This document shows positions 6,018 to 8,091 of a stretch of 8,091 bases of DNA, piece after piece. The notes under the pieces were generated by a model. The model made no database searches, was not told the DNA's origin, and was given only the letters and a program-made list of their open reading frames with translations. The stretch spans positions 1 through 8,091 of the forward strand of contig CAIYWM010000721.1 in NCBI GenBank assembly GCA_903929895.1, in the 5' to 3' direction. The first letter of the stretch is position 1, and each line of letters starts with the position of its first letter. Made by a program: the position numbers and the translations under genes. This stretch comes from an uncultured Alphaproteobacteria bacterium (GTDB lineage: Bacteria > Pseudomonadota > Alphaproteobacteria > Reyranellales > Reyranellaceae).

Positions 6018-7604
6018 ATGGGGTCGTACGAATACCGCCACTACCCTTACAGCCGGCCCGCCGAACTCGATGGCAAGAGCGCGCGGCGGCCGGTCGTGAT
6101 CGTAGGCGCCGGCATGGCCGGTCCGACGCTGGCGCTGGAGCTTGCCCGGCGCGGCGTGCCGTCGGTGATTCTCGACGAGGACGATACGGTGAGCCTTGGC
6201 AGCCGCTCGATCTGCCAGGCCAAGCACAGTCTCGAAACCTGGGATCGCTTCGGCGTGGCGAACCGTATGGTGGAGAAGGGCATCACCTGGGAGCAGGGCG
6301 AACTCTATCTCCACGACAAGCCGGTCTTCCGCTTCAATCTGCAGCCCGAGCCCGGCCACAAGTTCCCAGCCTTCGTGAACCTGCAGCAGTATTACGTGGA
6401 GGAGTATCTCTACGAGCGTTGCCTCGCGGAGTCGCTCGTCGAGATGCGTTTCCGTAACAAGGTGGTCGGGGTCACGCCGGGCCCCGATGGCGTCGCGGTC
6501 GAGGTCGAGACGCCGGATGGGCGATACACGCTTGATGCCGAGTGGCTGGTCGCCTGCGACGGCGTGCGCAGCACCGTGCGCCACCTCCTCGACCTGCCCT
6601 ATCCCGGTGAGGTCTTCCACGACCGGTTCCTGATCTCCGACATCCGGCTGCTGAGCGAGCTGCCCAAGGAGCGGCGCTTCTGGTTCTACCCGCCGTTCCA
6701 TCCGACCAACTCGGTGCTGCTGCACCGCCAGGCCGACAACGTGCTGCGTGTCGATTTCCAGCTCGGCCGCGACGCCGATCCGGAAGAGGAGAAGAAGCCG
6801 GAGAACATCGACCGGCGCCTGCGCCAGATGTTCGGTCCCGAGGCCCGCTGGGAGCATGAGTGGACCAGCGTCTATACCTTCACCTGCCGCATGATGGAGC
6901 GCTTCGTCCACGGCCGGGTGATCTTCGCCGGCGATGCCGCGCACGTCGTCTCGCCGTTCGGCGCGCGCGGCGGCAATGGCGCCATCGCCGATGTCGACAA
7001 CCTTGCGTGGAAGCTGGCGATGGTGCTGGGCAAGGTGTCGCCGGTGTCGCTGCTGGACAGCTATAGCAGCGAACGGCGCGCGGCGGCGCAGGAGAACATC
7101 CTGAACTCGACGCGCAGCACCGACTTCATCACGCCGAAGTTTCCCGCCTCGCGGGCCTTCCGGGACGCAACGCTTTCGCTGGCACGCGACTTCCCCTTCG
7201 CCCGCGCGCTGATCAACAGCGGCCGGCTGTCGGTGCCGACGGTCCAGCCGGGCTCGCCGCTCGATACGCCGGACGGCGACGCGGACTGGCTGCGCGGGCC
7301 GGGACCCGGCCGGGCGATGCTGGATGCGCCGGTGGGACGGGACGGCAGTGCATGGCTGATCGACCGGCTGGGGCCGGACTTCACCCTGTTGACCTTCGGC
7401 GATACGGACGTGCCGGACGCCGACCTGCCGTCCGGGGTGATCTGCGTCCGTATTGCGGGCGACGGGCTCGCCCGCCAGCGCTACGATGGGCGGCCGGGCA
7501 CGACCTACCTGATCCGGCCGGACCGATACGTTGCCGCCCGCTGGCGTCGCTTCGACGGCGCCGCGATCACCGCGGCGATCAAGCGGGCGACTGGAAACGG
7601 CTGA
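6018..7604 (+). CDS. FAD-dependent monooxygenase (group A flavoprotein hydroxylase, MhpA/PheA-TfdB-like)
   Basis: A 528-residue class A flavin monooxygenase, which uses NAD(P)H and O2 to hydroxylate a usually aromatic substrate in the cytoplasm. Visible motifs are the dinucleotide-binding VVIVGAGMAGPTLALELARR (from residue 26, GxGxxG at 30-35), the DG motif LVACDGVRSTVR (Asp181-Gly182), and the GD motif VIFAGDAAHVVSPFGARGGN (Gly305-Asp306) followed by the helix IADVDNLAWKLAMVLG. The C-terminal 110 or so residues resemble the thioredoxin-like tail of phenol hydroxylase and MhpA relatives, ending TTYLIRPDRYVAARWRRFDG. About 25 residues precede the Rossmann strand (YRHYPYSRPAELDG). The substrate cannot be told. 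The start follows the MBL stop by 10 bases and has no clear Shine-Dalgarno (only AAAAGGG about 16 bases upstream), so translation may be coupled to the upstream gene. Length and motifs are those of a complete enzyme. Confidence 0.93.
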   Translation: MGSYEYRHYPYSRPAELDGKSARRPVVIVGAGMAGPTLALELARRGVPSVILDEDDTVSLGSRSICQAKHSLETWDRFGVANRMVEKGITWEQGELYLHDKPVFRFNLQPEPGHKFPAFVNLQQYYVEEYLYERCLAESLVEMRFRNKVVGVTPGPDGVAVEVETPDGRYTLDAEWLVACDGVRSTVRHLLDLPYPGEVFHDRFLISDIRLLSELPKERRFWFYPPFHPTNSVLLHRQADNVLRVDFQLGRDADPEEEKKPENIDRRLRQMFGPEARWEHEWTSVYTFTCRMMERFVHGRVIFAGDAAHVVSPFGARGGNGAIADVDNLAWKLAMVLGKVSPVSLLDSYSSERRAAAQENILNSTRSTDFITPKFPASRAFRDATLSLARDFPFARALINSGRLSVPTVQPGSPLDTPDGDADWLRGPGPGRAMLDAPVGRDGSAWLIDRLGPDFTLLTFGDTDVPDADLPSGVICVRIAGDGLARQRYDGRPGTTYLIRPDRYVAARWRRFDGAAITAAIKRATGNG

Positions 7605-7614
7605 GGAGATCGCG

Positions 7615-7833
7615 ATGGCCGACATCACGACCGGCGCGCTGCGCCGCACGTTGAATTTTGCGCGCCCCGACGATGTCTACAATGCGATCGTCGACGCGCA
7701 TCGGGATCTGAGCGACGAACAGTGCCGCGCCTTCGACGCACGGCTGATCCTCCTGCTCGCGAACCACGTGGGCGACGAAGCGGTGCTGCGCGAGGCGCTG
7801 AGGGCGGCGCGCGAGACAATGGAGGAAACATGA
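7615..7833 (+). CDS. DUF2783 domain-containing small protein
   Basis: A 72-residue protein of unknown function. The core reads ARPDDVYNAIVDAHRDLSDE, then ARLILLLANHVGDEAVLREA, which I recognise from memory as the DUF2783 family, small proteins found next to FAD-dependent oxidoreductases in alphaproteobacteria. It is acidic and probably all helical, with no signal peptide, membrane segment or cysteine cluster (one Cys). It spans almost the usual length of the family. The ATG at 7615 is chosen because GAGGAG (7603-7608), overlapping the monooxygenase stop, lies 6 bases upstream. The longer frame starting at 7531 would overlap the monooxygenase heavily. Its stop overlaps the start of the SDR gene (ATGA). 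A role as a partner or assembly factor of the monooxygenase is a guess from context. Confidence 0.87.
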   Translation: MADITTGALRRTLNFARPDDVYNAIVDAHRDLSDEQCRAFDARLILLLANHVGDEAVLREALRAARETMEET

Positions 7834-8091
7834 AGGGCATGCTCACCGGCCGGCTGGCGCTGGTCACCGGCGCCGGCCGCGGCAACGGCGCCGCCATCGC
7901 GCGCGGCCTTGCGGCGGCGGGCGCGCGCGTCATCGTTACCGACGTCGATCTCGAGGCGGCGCGCTCCATCGCCGACAGCATCGTCAAGGCGGGCGGCGAG
8001 GCGCGCGGCCATGCACTCGACGTCACCGACGCGGAGAGCTGCACGAAGCTGGCGCAGGACGTCTCCCTGCTGGTCGGCCCGATCAGCATCC
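7830..8091 (+). CDS. Short-chain dehydrogenase/reductase (SDR), N-terminal part
   Basis: The first 87 codons of a classical SDR, cut by the window end. The Rossmann start LALVTGAGRGNGAAIARGLA carries TGxxxGxG as T13-G14-A-G-R-G18-N-G20. The second strand ends VIVTDVD with Asp38, the acidic residue that favours NAD(H) over NADP(H). LDVTD with Asp64 is the adenine-ring contact typical of the family. The catalytic Ser-Tyr-Lys and NAG motifs lie beyond the window. The ATG at 7830 overlaps the DUF2783 stop by four bases and has GGAGGA (7821-7826) upstream, so the two genes are translationally coupled. In this operon it probably oxidises or reduces an alcohol or ketone intermediate, but 3-oxoacyl-ACP reductase-like activity cannot be excluded. 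Confidence 0.92.
   Translation, partial: MKGMLTGRLALVTGAGRGNGAAIARGLAAAGARVIVTDVDLEAARSIADSIVKAGGEARGHALDVTDAESCTKLAQDVSLLVGPISI

Noticed and set aside
5111..6019. 302-codon minus-strand open frame opposite the MBL-fold gene
   Set aside because: A shadow of the MBL gene: no ribosome binding site or recognisable motif, and the sense strand has clear fold landmarks.
5907..7649. 580-codon minus-strand open frame opposite the FAD monooxygenase
   Set aside because: It is antisense to a gene with complete, ordered flavoenzyme motifs. The translation is Arg/Ala/Val-rich without recognisable domains, typical of a shadow frame in high-GC DNA.

Overview
The window is a GC-rich, densely packed stretch of chromosome that looks alphaproteobacterial. 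The base composition, long antisense shadow frames, a UvrD/PcrA helicase with a C-terminal Tudor-like tail, and a catabolic cluster containing a DUF2783 protein all fit Rhodospirillales, Hyphomicrobiales or Reyranella-like bacteria. The genus cannot be fixed from sequence reading alone. Coding density is very high and no gap exceeds about 150 bases.

Left part (1-3868, minus strand). Read in the direction of transcription, uvrD (3868 to 1577) is followed after 25 bases by a secreted solute-binding protein of an ABC importer (1551 to 226). A 148-base gap then leads to the start of a membrane protein (77 to beyond the window edge), probably the importer's permease. That gap is nearly filled by a 127-base inverted repeat (80-206) built from nested hairpins. 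Its inner stems differ between the two arms by compensatory base changes, as expected of a mobile REP/MITE-like element.

Middle (3950-4969, plus strand). Divergent from uvrD is an HtrA/DegP-like protein with a trypsin-fold domain and one PDZ domain. By motif alignment all three catalytic triad positions are replaced (Tyr, Gly, Gly). No signal peptide is visible. It is best read as a pseudoprotease or PDZ scaffold.

Right part (5051-8091, plus strand). A tight operon, probably driven by a promoter near 4992-5021, encodes an MBL-fold protein with an altered metal motif (HYHAVR in place of HxHxDH), a flavoprotein aromatic hydroxylase-like monooxygenase, a 72-residue DUF2783 protein, and the N-terminal part of an NAD-type short-chain dehydrogenase. 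Spacings are 10 bp, 10 bp and a 4-bp ATGA overlap. The set suggests breakdown of an aromatic or other ring compound: the monooxygenase hydroxylates, the SDR oxidises or reduces an alcohol or ketone, and the MBL protein may hydrolyse an ester, lactone or thioester. The substrate is unknown.

The most unusual points are the fully degenerate HtrA triad, the non-canonical MBL metal site, the covarying nested-hairpin repeat that also supplies the ribosome binding site of the downstream permease, and the recurring catabolic module containing a protein of unknown function. No CRISPR array, phage, tRNA or rRNA was seen.
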